Shown here piece after piece: positions 37,266 through 48,100 of a stretch of 64,000 bases of DNA. Source of the DNA: Eopsaltria australis (lineage: Eukaryota > Chordata > Aves > Passeriformes > Petroicidae). Position numbers and translations under genes: made by a program. Where the stretch lies: the NCBI GenBank assembly GCA_034509425.1, contig JAVTVJ010001386.1:1-64000 (forward strand), written 5' to 3'. The notes below the pieces were generated by a model. It had not been told where the DNA came from. It saw nothing but the letters and a program-made list of their open reading frames with translations, and did not search any database. How positions within the stretch are numbered: the first letter of the stretch is position 1; every line of letters begins with the position of its first letter.

Positions 37266-38065
37266 GGAAACGCTTGTTGCTGTTCAGGGCCCCAGTGGAA
37301 ATCGTTCTTCTTGCGGGTAACCAGGTAGAGAGGGCTCACAATCTGGCTGTACTCTGGAATGTGCATCCTCCAAAAGCCTATGGCCCCTAGGAAAGCTTGC
37401 GTTTCCTTTTGGTTAGTTGGCGGAGACATCGCGGTGATCTTATTGATGACCTCCATGGGAATCTGGCGCCGTCCATCTTGCCATTTTACCCCCAGGAACT
37501 GGATCTCTCGAGCAGGTCCCTTGACTTTGCTCTTCTTGATGGCAAAACCGGCTTCCAGGAGGATCATGATGATCTTCTCTCCTTTCTCAAATACCTCTGC
37601 TGCCGTGTTCTCCCACACAATGATGTCATCGATGTATTGGAGATGCTCTGGGGCCTCACCCTTTTCCAGTGCAGCCTGGATCAGTCCATGGCAGATTGTG
37701 GGGCTGTGCCTCCACCCCTGGGGCAGCCGATTCCAGGTATATTGCACACCCCTCCAGGTGAAGGTGAACTGAGGCCTGCACTCCACTGCCAGAGGGATGG
37801 AGAAAAACGCATTGGCGATATCAATGGTGGCATACCACTTTGCTGCCTTGGACTCTAGCTCGTACTGGAGCTCCAGCATGTCCGGCACAGCAGCACTCAA
37901 TGGTGGAGTCACTTCATTCAAGCCACGATAGTCCACAGTCAATCTCCATTCCCCGTCAGACTTGTGCACAGGCCAGATGGGGCTGTTGAAGGGTGAGTGG
38001 GCTTTACTGACCACTCCTTGGCTTTCCAGGTCGCGGATCATCTTGTGGATGGGGATCACGGCATC
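37238..38065 (-). pseudogene. pol (RT): ERV reverse transcriptase, frameshifted at 3' end
   Basis: RNA- and DNA-dependent DNA polymerase. The fingers contain the usual RPI-like entry region and YRGLNEVT. Palm motif A is TIDIANAFFSIPL, followed by LPQGWRHSPTI (motif B) and the active site YIDDIIVW (motif C), so all three catalytic Asp residues are present. FLGVKW and HIPEYSQIVSPLY follow in the thumb. The frame is shared with gag and protease but opens after the TGA at 38068-38066. It leaves frame at about 37265-37270 after QQQAF and ends at a chance stop at 37240-37238. YIDD with this motif-B context fits ERV-L-like class III polymerases. Confidence 0.92.
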
Positions 38066-38569
38066 TCAATTTGTCCGGTACTGCCGGCGGTGCACTGTCG
38101 AGGTGGCAATTGGCACTTGTTGCTCTTTTACTCTCAGGAGTCCCACTGCAGTTGGATTTTCCGATAGTCCAGGCAAGGTGTTCAGTTGCCTGATGCCCTC
38201 TGCCTCCACAGCCGCTATTCCGAAAGCCCACCTGAGTCCCTTTGGGTCTTTGTAATAGCCATTCCGGAGGAAGTCTATGCCTAGAATACACAGGGCCTCT
38301 GGACCAGTCACAATGGGGTGTTTCTGCCACTCTTTCCCGGTCAGGCTTACCTTGGCTTCCAACAAGGTTAATTGCTGCGATCCCCCTGTCACCCCGGCAA
38401 TAGAAACAGGTTCTGCCCCCACATGTCCCGATGGAATTAAGGTACACTGCGCACCAGTATCAACTAACGCTTCATATTTTTGTGGCTCTGATGTGCCAGG
38501 CCATCGGATCCACACTGTCCAAAAGACCCGGTTTTCCTGTGCCTCTTCCTGGCTAGAGGCAGGGTCCCT
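38066..38569 (-). CDS. pro: ERV aspartic protease segment
   Basis: Retropepsin, which cleaves the Gag and Gag-Pol polyproteins as a dimer. The active-site motif is ALVDTGAQCTLIPSG near the N-terminus, and IDFLRNGYY later in the domain. It is in the same frame as gag and starts directly after gag's UAG (38572-38570), with no ATG of its own at the expected position. It would therefore need readthrough or an ancestral continuous frame. It ends at a TGA (38068-38066) beyond which the same frame continues into RT, so that TGA is likely a decay mutation. About 167 codons in total, including the linker to RT. Confidence 0.88.
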   Translation of the reverse strand, partial: RDPASSQEEAQENRVFWTVWIRWPGTSEPQKYEALVDTGAQCTLIPSGHVGAEPVSIAGVTGGSQQLTLLEAKVSLTGKEWQKHPIVTGPEALCILGIDFLRNGYYKDPKGLRWAFGIAAVEAEGIRQLNTLPGLSENPTAVGLLRVKEQQVPIATSTVHRRQYRTN

Positions 38570-40228
38570 CTAGCCCTGGTTATCATTTCTTTCCTGGGCA
38601 TACATAGTAGAGGTCCCCTCGAGGGGATCTAAGAGATCGTCCTCCCTTCTGTAATATCTGGCATCGCGGTCATGGGAGGCTGAGGCTACCTTCACTTTAG
38701 TAGACCCCCCGCCTCGGTTAGTATTTCCCTCCTTGAGTTGCTGTACCCGTGCTGCCAAGGTTGCAGTGGGTTTCTTATCCCACTTCCTCATGTCTTCCCC
38801 GTGGTCACACAGGAAGAACCACAGCTCAGATCGTGGGGTGTAACCTCTCTCCCTGGCTGGGGGGTGCTGGGCTCTGACTTTGGGGCTTGTGACTCGCACT
38901 GGTGCCGCACTCATCATCCTCACCTCCTCCCTCACTTCCCTCATCATCTCCTCTCTGAGGTCTTTGACCACAGCAGAGACCTGAGCCTGCATTGGGCCAC
39001 TGATCATACTATCATAATTCCTGAGTTTGGTGGCTATGGAGCCCACTGTCTCTCGGTTGTCATCAGCATTAATTGTTGCAATGAAGACGGTGTATTGGGA
39101 GGGCCCTAGCTTTGCCAGGTTCCACAACATTTGCCCTGTACACTTGACCTTGTCGGGGTCATTATCATGTTGTCCATCCCTCCCAAAGAGTACCTCCAAT
39201 ATTGCCACCTCCCTCAGCTGTTGGATTCCCTCCTCAAGAGTCTTCCATGGCCTTCTATGATGGTACTCCTGCATTCTCTCCCTGTTGACAAACCTCTCTC
39301 TTACACTTATTAAAAGCCGTTCCCAGAGAGACAGAGGCCTGTCATCTCTTCCAAATACCTGATCCACCCCCGAGTCATGGGTCAAGGGTCCCATCTGCCT
39401 TGCCTCAATACTATCCAGCTGCACACCCATACCCATAAGGTCCCAGACCCGAAGTAACCTGGTTGTAAAAGGCTCACGACCCCTTCGCACAATGTCTTTT
39501 CGTAGATTACGGAGACTATCATACCCCAGGGACTCGGTAGTGATTTCAATCCTTGGCTTCCCTACTGGTTGAGAGGGCCCTGCTTCCCCATCATTACTCA
39601 CTGGCTGCTCTGGTTTAACCTTAGTCTTCCTCTTTTCCACAGGGGCGACTGCTGCTGGCTGTGGCTGCCCTTCTGGTCTGACTGGAGCCTGAGCGGTTAT
39701 AACGTCCCTGGGTTCCCCTGCTGCCCCATTAGACTCTCCCTCTTTGGGGTAGGGGAAGGGTTTCCCACCAGCTAGGCAAGTGTATTCTTTCAGCACTTGG
39801 CCCATCTCGCATATCTCTTTCACCAGGACCCCCACCCAGTCCGGGTGGGTTGTTTCTGAAGTGGGTTGTGGGGCCGGGTCAGACTCTGTAGCAGCATCCC
39901 TAGTGTCTGGGGCAATGTCAGGTTCTGGGATGGTGTCCCTAGTTTCTGGGGCTATGTCAGGTTCTTGGGCCTCATCCCTATTGTCTGGGGTAGGTGTCAG
40001 GGTGGCTATCCAAGTCAGAGCCCCCTTATCCCTGAATGCTAAATAGAGCAGGCCTATCAGCAATGCCAGCCACTGTATGGTATCATTAGCATCTAGAGAA
40101 GATTTGAACCCCTCAAAGATTGGTGGAATAGGCCCAAAGAGCTGGGTGAAGGGTTGTGGGAAAATTTCTTTTGGTGTCATTTCCTCGCAGTAGGTACCAT
40201 TATTAAAGTAACCCTGAAAACATGTCAT
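38570..40228 (-). CDS. gag: ERV Gag-like polyprotein, main open frame
   Basis: 552 codons from ATG 40228 to TAG 38570, lying between the primer site and protease in the order expected for gag. From the N-terminus: a short stretch with two Cys and an NGT sequon, a hydrophobic segment of about 16 residues (TIQWLALLIGLLYLAF), an acidic region with 13-residue repeats (PDIAPETRD type), a basic Pro-rich linker, a helical capsid-like region (about residues 280-400, including LREVAILEVLFG), and a basic C-terminus with one Cys/His pair (LCDHGEDMRKW) but no canonical CCHC zinc knuckle. The frame is intact here, although an in-frame TAG at 40246-40244 separates it from an upstream segment. Confidence 0.82.
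   Translation of the reverse strand: MTCFQGYFNNGTYCEEMTPKEIFPQPFTQLFGPIPPIFEGFKSSLDANDTIQWLALLIGLLYLAFRDKGALTWIATLTPTPDNRDEAQEPDIAPETRDTIPEPDIAPDTRDAATESDPAPQPTSETTHPDWVGVLVKEICEMGQVLKEYTCLAGGKPFPYPKEGESNGAAGEPRDVITAQAPVRPEGQPQPAAVAPVEKRKTKVKPEQPVSNDGEAGPSQPVGKPRIEITTESLGYDSLRNLRKDIVRRGREPFTTRLLRVWDLMGMGVQLDSIEARQMGPLTHDSGVDQVFGRDDRPLSLWERLLISVRERFVNRERMQEYHHRRPWKTLEEGIQQLREVAILEVLFGRDGQHDNDPDKVKCTGQMLWNLAKLGPSQYTVFIATINADDNRETVGSIATKLRNYDSMISGPMQAQVSAVVKDLREEMMREVREEVRMMSAAPVRVTSPKVRAQHPPARERGYTPRSELWFFLCDHGEDMRKWDKKPTATLAARVQQLKEGNTNRGGGSTKVKVASASHDRDARYYRREDDLLDPLEGTSTMYAQERNDNQG
39895..39993 (-). repeat. 39-bp repeats within gag
   Basis: CCCTA-starting units at 39898, 39937 and 39976 repeat with a period of exactly 39 bp, coding for a 13-residue acidic, proline-containing repeat. 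Keeping the period a multiple of three preserves the frame. Confidence 0.8.
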
Positions 40229-40243
40229 TAGTGTGTGGTAGCT

Positions 40244-40435
40244 CTAAATCCACATGCCTGCCTTCCAGAGGAAGTTGAAAATCCATGAATTCCTCAATTT
40301 ATCGACCCATAACGGAAACTGTATAACAGCCACCGTAACCTTAGTTATAGGGCCCATGTTTAGATATGGGGCTGCAAATGGGAGAGAGAGAGCCGTGACC
40401 ACTTGCCATACGAACTGGGATAAGCTAGACCACAT
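40244..40435 (-). pseudogene. gag (N-term): possible N-terminal extension of Gag, ended by TAG
   Basis: From an ATG in good context (GCACCATGT) at 40435-40433 there are 63 codons ending at TAG 40246-40244, in the same frame as the main gag ORF five codons further on. The product is unusually hydrophobic and Trp-rich (for example SLSQFVWQVVTALSLPFAA). It may be the true Gag N-terminus of the family, cut off by a mutation, or a separate leader ORF. Without intact relatives it cannot be decided. Confidence 0.5.
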
Positions 40436-40522
40436 GGTGCAACCGAATGAGGTTCCTATATCCAGCACACAAAAATTGAGTTACTCAAGAACTGTTATCC
40501 TTTTTCTTCTCGATGCCCTCGT

Positions 40523-40540
40523 GCCTCATGTTGGGCGCCA
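40523..40540 (-). promoter_or_regulatory. primer-binding site, tRNA-Lys(1,2) type
   Basis: On the minus strand this reads TGGCGCCCAACATGAGGC, five bases after the 5' LTR end. It matches the Lys-1,2 site used by MMTV, HERV-K and foamy viruses at 16 of 18 positions. The two G-to-A differences lie in the 3' half. Confidence 0.85.
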
Positions 40541-40545
40541 AAATC

Positions 40546-41499
40546 TGTCCTGGTTTGAAAGACAGGTGTCTGCTAAGAAAGGCAGGAACCTCCCTTGGAA
40601 TGGGAAACTGTAACCCCTCTCCCTCCAAATTATTATAAATTTGAAATCAAGAGGCTCTCAGGCAAAGATATGGGAATAGGAATAACAGTTCCTTACTAAT
40701 ATCTAAAACAAAGCTAACAAATAACAGCAGCTATGGCGTTAACCAACAAACAGAACCAGAAACCCAGTGGCAGCCTGCTTGGCTTCAGGCACCTTTCCCC
40801 TTTGGTGCAGTTCCAGCCACAGCCTGCAGGGGCGCTCTGGGTGTGGTGATTCCCCAGTGGCTGCAGGGGGCGCTCTGGGTGCGATGATTCCCCGGTGGCT
40901 GCAGGGGGCGCTCCGGCGTGAGCTCAGGTAGCACATGGCAATGGCAGCTGTCCGAGGCAGGGAGGGATGGAGGAGAGCCTTTGTTCCACAGACCCTCGGG
41001 GGGCAGCTGGTGTCGGTGACGCAGCAGGATCCTCGGACACAGGGAGCTGGGACGGTAAGAGGTCCCGACGTGCAGGGGGAGCCCCACTACAATGTAGCGA
41101 AAAACTCGGAGCGGCGTGGAGGAGCAGGGGAGAGGCAGGCTGGTGGCAGGCAGCTCCCGATGGGACAGAGAGGAAAAGACTCACAGCAGACAGACCGGCA
41201 GCTCCGTGCTGGCTTCTCAGGGGCCGTAGGATCAGCAGACAGCAGCTCCAACCGTCCATCTCCGAGGGTCCCAAGCAAGAGAGCGTGACCTCCCCCCCGC
41301 CCTTGCTTTTTCAGTCCCAAAATCTCGCATTGTCAGGCCCTGCTTCCATGAGGGCGATTCTGCCCCACCCTGCCAAGGAGAAAGGCTCTAGCCTTGTGCT
41401 TTGTTCTCTTAAGTACTCAGCTATTATCTCAGTCATTAGTCTCTTAGCAACCCATGGGAGAAAAATTCCTGAGGAAAAAACTAAATCCAAACTCCAACA
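40546..41499 (-). repeat. 5' LTR of the provirus (954 bp)
   Basis: The plus strand runs TGTCCTGG...CCAACA, directly followed by CAATT. It is the partner of 34341-35295 and contains the same 38-bp repeat array. On the minus strand it starts TGTTGGAG and ends ACCAGGACA. An open frame of 180 codons across it is not conserved as coding. Confidence 0.95.
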
Positions 41500-41504
41500 C
41501 AATT
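41500..41504. repeat. right target-site duplication CAATT
   Basis: Exact copy of 34336-34340. Confidence 0.95.
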
Positions 41505-41599
41505 TATAAAAAAAAACCAAAGGTTGAATATATTTCTAAAACTTCCACACAAATACTCAAAAGGAATGTAAAATTTAATTAAAATATTTTAATAACTCA

Positions 41600-42168
41600 T
41601 GTCGTGGGTTGACCCCAGCTAGGTGCCAGGTGCCCACTCAGTCGCTCTATCACTCCCTTTCCCACTGGGACAGGGGAGAGAATAATATGGAAAAAGACTA
41701 CCAGGGTGAGATAAGGCAGTTTGTTACAGCAGGAAAATAGAGAAAGCAAGCAGAGATCTGTGCGCACAAGAGCTGAAGAGAAAAATAATCAGTCTCTACA
41801 TCCCATCAGAAGCGATGTCCGGACACTTTCTGGGAAGCAGGGCTTCAGCATGCACAGTGGTTGCTCAGGAAGGCAAACATGGATGATTCCTGAGTGCCCT
41901 CCCCTTCCTCCTCTCTTCCTTCCCTTATGTATCTGAGCTGATGTCATATGGTATGGAATATCCCTTTGGCTGACTGGGGTCAGCTGGCCTGCTTGTGTCC
42001 CTCCCAGGATCTTGCCCACCCCCATCCCCTTTGGTGCGGGGAAGGAATGTCACAGGGACAGCACAGCTTGGCAGTAGCCAAAACACTGCTCTGTTATCAA
42101 CACCAGCTACCAATGCAAAGCACAGTACTGTAAGGGCTGTGAGCTTTACCCCAGTCAGACCCAATACA
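41600..42168 (-). mobile_element. solo LTR, avian ERVL type
   Basis: The plus strand starts TGTCGTGGGTTGACCCCAGC, then CCACTGGGACAGGGGAGAGAAT, a layout I recognise from abundant avian ERVL LTRs in reverse orientation. The far end near ACCCCAGTCAGACCCAATAC is where such LTRs normally finish. Flanking ACTCA (41595-41599) and ACTCT (42168-42172) could be a decayed 5-bp duplication, so the right end is good to a few bases only. Confidence 0.7.
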
Positions 42169-42173
42169 CTCTA

Positions 42174-45100
42174 CAATGCATCCGTTTTGATTCAATGGGA
42201 CATGTTTTGTGCCTCAGGACTTCTAGACTGCTGGTTGTTCAGATGGCTCACTCACATTTATTTGTATCAACAAATAAACAATAAATCTCTATCAGGATCA
42301 TTTCAGCAGTCTGGGGGAGATTTTTCTCTTTTGTAAGAGATTGTTAAATGAGCTCTCTTAATTTGCAATAAATTGTAAAAAGTGACAGGTTTTTAAAGTG
42401 ATTTCTAATGTATTTTTCATAGAATTTACCAAGTCATTATAAAGGTGATCTCTTTAAAAGCACAGTCTTCAAAGACAAATAAACTGAAATAAATTTCATG
42501 TCTACATAGTTGAGGAAAAAGTCAAAGGCGATCTTCACTTCTATTTGACTAGAAATTCAAGTTGAAACATCATCATCTCTTTTCTCATAAAATCCAATCA
42601 TGCAAATACTTAATCAGTGACCTGTCAAACTCCTCCTCATATCAGTATCAACAAATGATGCCCTGAGGTTTCAATATGCATTGATTTTTCTATTACTCCA
42701 CTTAGTGATAAACCCAATACCAGAACATAAGCCATGACCTACTTCTTGCATTTTACAGATTTCATTTACTGCTTCTAGTGATAACCAGAAGACTGCTCTC
42801 CAGGGGCTACATCAGCATCTGAATCTGAGAGGGAAAATGAACATAATCCCAAACTCTTAACAGTCAAAGATGAAACTTAGTCCCTGCGAAAAGAACATCC
42901 TTGCACATACTGTACGGGACAACCATCTGCCTGAAGATGTCGACAGAGAATATTTTTGTCTGAACAGCTACCAAAATCCCCAAACAGAACATAAAACTTA
43001 CTCAAAATTAAACATAATAAGAACTCTAAAACTACCATTCTGCAAAAAATCCCACCCCAAAACAAAACAAAAAACTCCTGCAGCATTATTTATTAATTTA
43101 AACTGAAATAGATCTTCCTGTCATCAGGCAATGAAATTCAGTACATTTCCTCCTCCTTTGCATCTATGATAATTATTCAAACTTTGTTCTATTTTTTGCT
43201 GTGCTTACACCTTTTGATAGCTTTAAGTACTGGGGAAAAAAAGGGAAAAAAGTTGGTCTAAAATACAGGACATCAACAAAAACAGCATCCTCACAATCCT
43301 CCATGCAAACATCTACAAGAGCATTATTGGTATATCACTCATGCAAGAACTAGAAATCCATATCAAATGAATTCACAGGAGATAAAACAGCGTGCCTACA
43401 AAGATAACAAATACAAGCACTGTCTTCAGGGGATTATGAGGTGAGACTCTGCATGTCCATGAGCTAAACTAAGCTACAGAGGCAGCTGAAAGGAGATAAA
43501 TGACTCTGGCATATAGTTTAAGGGAACTTGCTATTAAAGGACCATTGAGATTTGCACTGTTCAGACAGTAGTTGTGGGGTCAGTGTGTTCTTCCTGAAGT
43601 ATTCAAATACTTGTTTGTAACATGTCCATATTAACAGTGGTGACAAATTCAAATTGTTTAGTTACATCAACATAAACACTCAGAACAAAAATTAAAAAAC
43701 AAAATAAGACACAAATATTACATCCCTGAGAGAATACAGCTTTTATTTAATTTTCCTTATATCTAATTGTTTAATTTACTTGCAGGTTCTTAAAAAATTA
43801 ATGCTACATTCAGAGATATTAATATGCCATTTAAAAATACAGTTTAGTGATTCCAAAAGGATTCCCACTTCACTGTAGAGCTACGAAGTATGGAATGACT
43901 TCAGAATTACTGAGCTATTTATCACGTTAAATTGACAACCCCATATAGTGAAACCATCAAGTGAACACTGCAGCCAATATGCTCAAAGGGACATAGCAGA
44001 TCCAAATGAAATGTTCAGGTAATTAAAAATCTAGAAATTAAATTAAAACATCAAGCTGTTTCAGTCTATATCTAAGGATATATTAAATATTTAAGTACCC
44101 AGGGACACCAAAAAGCAGAGACATAACATACTTCTCTTATGCAATGGTAAATCCAACTAGCTTGATATCTCCTCCCAACACTCACAAGAAATTCAATTTT
44201 TTTCTGAGGTGAAAAGCAGAACCTAAATTTATCTGCATTCTGAAGTATTAGAGATGCTTTTACAACTCATCAGTAATGAAATGTATTAGATCTTAAGCAG
44301 TATTTTAAGCATCCTTCTTCAAATATAGTAATTCCATTTGCAGCCAAATCAACATATGAAACAGAGCTACTGAACTGGCTTTTGCACAGTGATAAACAAT
44401 TTCATCCTTGGTCTACATATCTATCCACAGGAAGTGATGGAGTACTACATGAGAAAACTCATAGATCACCTGATGAGATATGGCCATTACAAGTTCTGTA
44501 TGTCAACAGTGTTTGGAAGAATCTACACTGATACCTAGAATGACCCCCCCAGCAGCTGAGACCGTGGGTTATAAGGGGATCCTCTTAGGAGAGGGTTCGG
44601 ATATTGTTCAGGGATATAGAAATGCGATATATGGGAATAATTTATGTAGTAAAAGTAGTTGATAGAGCAATACTGAATAGCATTGACAGCACAGTAATTG
44701 TAGTGTTCTTAACATTTACAGGTCAGATCTTTTCATCTTACTTGCAGTGAAAAATAGTACTTTGAAAGCTGTCCATTTAATAGCAGCTAAAAAGCTGAAT
44801 TAATCTACACTTTTGTGGACAAAATAAGATGTTATGTAAATTACTTCTTGTCTTCAAAGTTGTCTGCAGACAATGCTCATTAAAAACAGTTTTATGTCAG
44901 TGTCACTCCCTCGATGTCAGCTAAATTATTCCCAATGCATACTTGCACATGTGTGATTAATGTCAGACCTAATAACAGTGAAAATCCATAAAACTTTCTT
45001 CTGTTTCTTTCTAGGAAGCGCAAAACCTGCAGAGGGTGCAATGCAGCTTAAACTATAGTAAACCACTAAATTCAGCTTCTTTCAATTTTTAGCATCAACT

Positions 45101-48100
45101 GGAGGTTTCACAGTAACACAAGATTCAATGGCAGAAATTCAAAATATAAAAGTTTGGTAAAAGGGAAAAAAATAATTAATATTGGTGATTGAGAAAGGGG
45201 AAGAACAATCTTAAAGATGACTGCTTCTGCAGAAATAGTTCACTCAGTTATAATAAATATATTTGTGTTGGAATTGCATTAAAAGGTTAGATAAATTGTC
45301 ATGAAATATATTTGACGTGACACATTTTTTGTTAGTATTTTTATAAGAACTGGAAAATGGAATTTAACTTGGTTGCAGTGGAACAAATAACAAAACCTCC
45401 ACAGAAGTAAATTAGAATACAAAAAGAAAATTCAAAATTCAAAATTATTACAGTTCAATTCCAAATATAATGAGATTGAAAGAAAACTGAGAAAAGTGTT
45501 TCACAGGTCACTGACATCCCATTGCAGTTTTTCAATTAAGTATCAGTTGTACAAGCGTTGTGTGGTCATAAAAATCCTGTTGCTGGGAATTTCTGTAAAT
45601 GGAGTCAGTAGAAAAGAGCAAACTATAAAGAGAACCATATGTGCTGAGAAGGTGTCTAAAAGGCTATGGAGATTTGTTGTCCTGTTGCATTCTCAAGACA
45701 TAAAAATAGACCCAGAGCCTGCGGTGTGTGTGAGGCCCCCAGACCATGTCAGTGCCAGCAAGGGGCTGTGCAGGTCTGTCCCCATCCGAGGTGCCCCCTC
45801 AAAGACACCAGGTGTGCCCATGCTGCTGGGGGAGCTGTGAGTGACTCTGTGCACACCTGCCCAGGGGTCACTGTCATACCAGGGCAGCTCCATATGGGTG
45901 ACTGGGAGTGATGGCGTGTGTGGCAGTGCCTGCGTGACAGGGAGCACCTGCTGGGGTGGGAACAGCAGCAGGAGACAAGCAAATGGACCACGCAAGCATC
46001 TGCTTTTAATAACAGCCTTACTCTATTCATTGTAAAAGCTTAATTGATAAAAGTTGTTCTAATACATTTTCACTGCAATCTCTCTCTGACTCACTCCCTT
46101 ATCAGAGAAAAGAGAATTTACAAGCATGTTTGGATGCTCTAAATGAGATCAGGACTTAATCTCCTGCCTACCCTGACATGCATTACAATACCTGCAGAAC
46201 AAAGTATTTTTGTCAACATGTAATTTTGTTCTTTATACAACTTCTCTCTGAAAATATACTCGAATAAATGGGTTTTTCACACTTTCATTAAGAAGAAAAG
46301 GTACTACAAACTCCAATACATGATCAGCTCAGATCTTGTACCTGATGCATGAAGAGACTCCAGTAGCCTCACAAAATGAGAGACTTCTCTGAATTTTGTA
46401 ATTCTGACTTTAAGTGCACTGTGATTTGTACCCATACACACTGCCACAATTTCCAATAACTGTTCAAAGCAAAATACACTTTTAAGTATCTTTCAGCAGT
46501 AATATCCCACAAAACAACTCACTATTAACTTCACTGTTGCTCCAATAAAAAAATAAAACACCCAAAGAAAAAAAAATCCCAACTAACTCAAATATGAAAG
46601 AAAAGAAAAATGAAGTAGTAAAGAATCATATTTTTAGATGCACAGTATACAAATCTTGTTTTTAAGGAGAGGGAAAGGAGACATTTTTTGTATAACTGCA
46701 GACTGACAACTTTTTTATTTCTTTTACAGCAATATCTTTTGCCACTCATTTCACACAGGTACCCCTGAATTTTTTCCCAATCAGCATTCTCTTCAACTTC
46801 CAAACATTCTTAGACTGGTTTTCAGAGATAGAGGTGAGACTGAGGTGCTGGCTCTCAGTGACACAAGTCATTCAGAGAGCAAGTACTTCTTCCTCATACT
46901 GCCCACATATATGCCCTTTTCCTTTGAGAAAATTTAATAATGGTTAATTTTCTCTGGAAAAGGAAAAGAAAAAGAAAAAGAACTTGACTTAGAAAGCCTG
47001 TATTGTAGCATAAGAGAAGGAGGCAATTTCCTTACTCAATTTCAGTGCCAATTACCAAGCTGTGCAACTTACAGCTCTCACTGGGAGCCAGCACCTGCCA
47101 ATTGTCACTACACCAACAAAGAGAAAAGAGACACAGTAATGTTTTCATACACTTCTGCAGTCAGAATTAACTAAATAAAATAATTTTTAAAAATCTAACC
47201 AAAACACTATTTGCAAATGTCTATAAAACAGTAAGAGTATTTCTAAAAGTCTGCAACAAATATTTCTGCTTTTATATCCCACTGCACTGAGAAAACAGTC
47301 AGCAAATTTATGAGCAGTCCTAATCCAGAGTAGGGCAAAATCAGACTACTTGTTTTAAATTGTTGATGTGAATTTAAACTCATGCACACAACTTCAGACT
47401 GAAGAACCAAACAAGCTAGACTAATTAAGAAATGCGTGTTTTCCCTTGTTAGCGACTGCCTCCCCTGACCCACCTTCTCATCACTCTCTGTCCTGAGATG
47501 TAAGATTACATTTACCAAAGTTCTCAGGCCATCAAGAGAACTTCCAGGGAAGATGAAAGAACAATCCAGGATGAAAGCCTGGTTTACAAGTTTTAATGAG
47601 CCTTGAATTTGGAGACAAGCATGAGTACAAACAATGTATCAAATTGATATATCCAGCAACAGAAAATTTTGAAATTTTTCAGGAAGAGTAAATTAAGTTT
47701 TAAAATGTCACCCAAATGCACACACTGGCGTTTTTCATAGGTACTAAACAAACTCCCAGGTAAAGATCCCATAGAACAGGAATAATGAAGTCAGAATCAA
47801 TAAAATTACCCTGTAGATTAAGAGACATAAACCCACAAAAATAAATACACTTTTTACATAAGTGCTTAGCAACATCCAGAAGGATTGTTTAGAGGAAGCA
47901 CAAGTGTCTGTGTTCTGTGAAGCCACTCCCAACACCTAAATATTGATATTCTATAATATGGTAAACATCAACCAGAGAGAGCTCAGTCCAATCCCAAACT
48001 TGCATCTGGATGATAAAGGTTAAAGGCCTAATGTTAACAGCTAACAAAAAGTCCTGTCATATAAATTCACCTATTTTTAACTCTGAGTTTTTTGTTCACC

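Larger units (their letters stand above)
34341..41499 (-). mobile_element. two-LTR endogenous retrovirus, class III (ERV-L-like)
   Basis: A provirus of 7,159 bp on the minus strand, bounded by CAATT on each side. Order on the minus strand: 5' LTR (41499-40546), Lys-type primer site, gag, protease, reverse transcriptase, RNase H, integrase, 3' LTR (35295-34341). Only 107 bp separate the integrase stop from the 3' LTR, so env and dUTPase are absent. The YIDD active site, the integrase character and the 5-bp duplication point to an ERV-L-like class III element. One reading frame runs through gag-pro-RT; a frameshift at about 37265-37270 moves RNase H and integrase to another. Stops at 40246-40244, 38572-38570, 38068-38066, 37124-37122, 36326-36324, 36233-36231 and 35855-35853 make this copy defective, apart from any readthrough at gag/pro. 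Confidence 0.95.

Noticed and set aside
36741..38255. Plus-strand open frames opposite polymerase
   Set aside because: Mirror frames of the minus-strand pol gene, with no domain of their own.
42250..42254. ACTCA as the right duplication of the LTR at 41600
   Set aside because: The LTR would then end without CA and extend about 80 bp past the recognisable U3 start. The ACTCT at 42168-42172 fits better.
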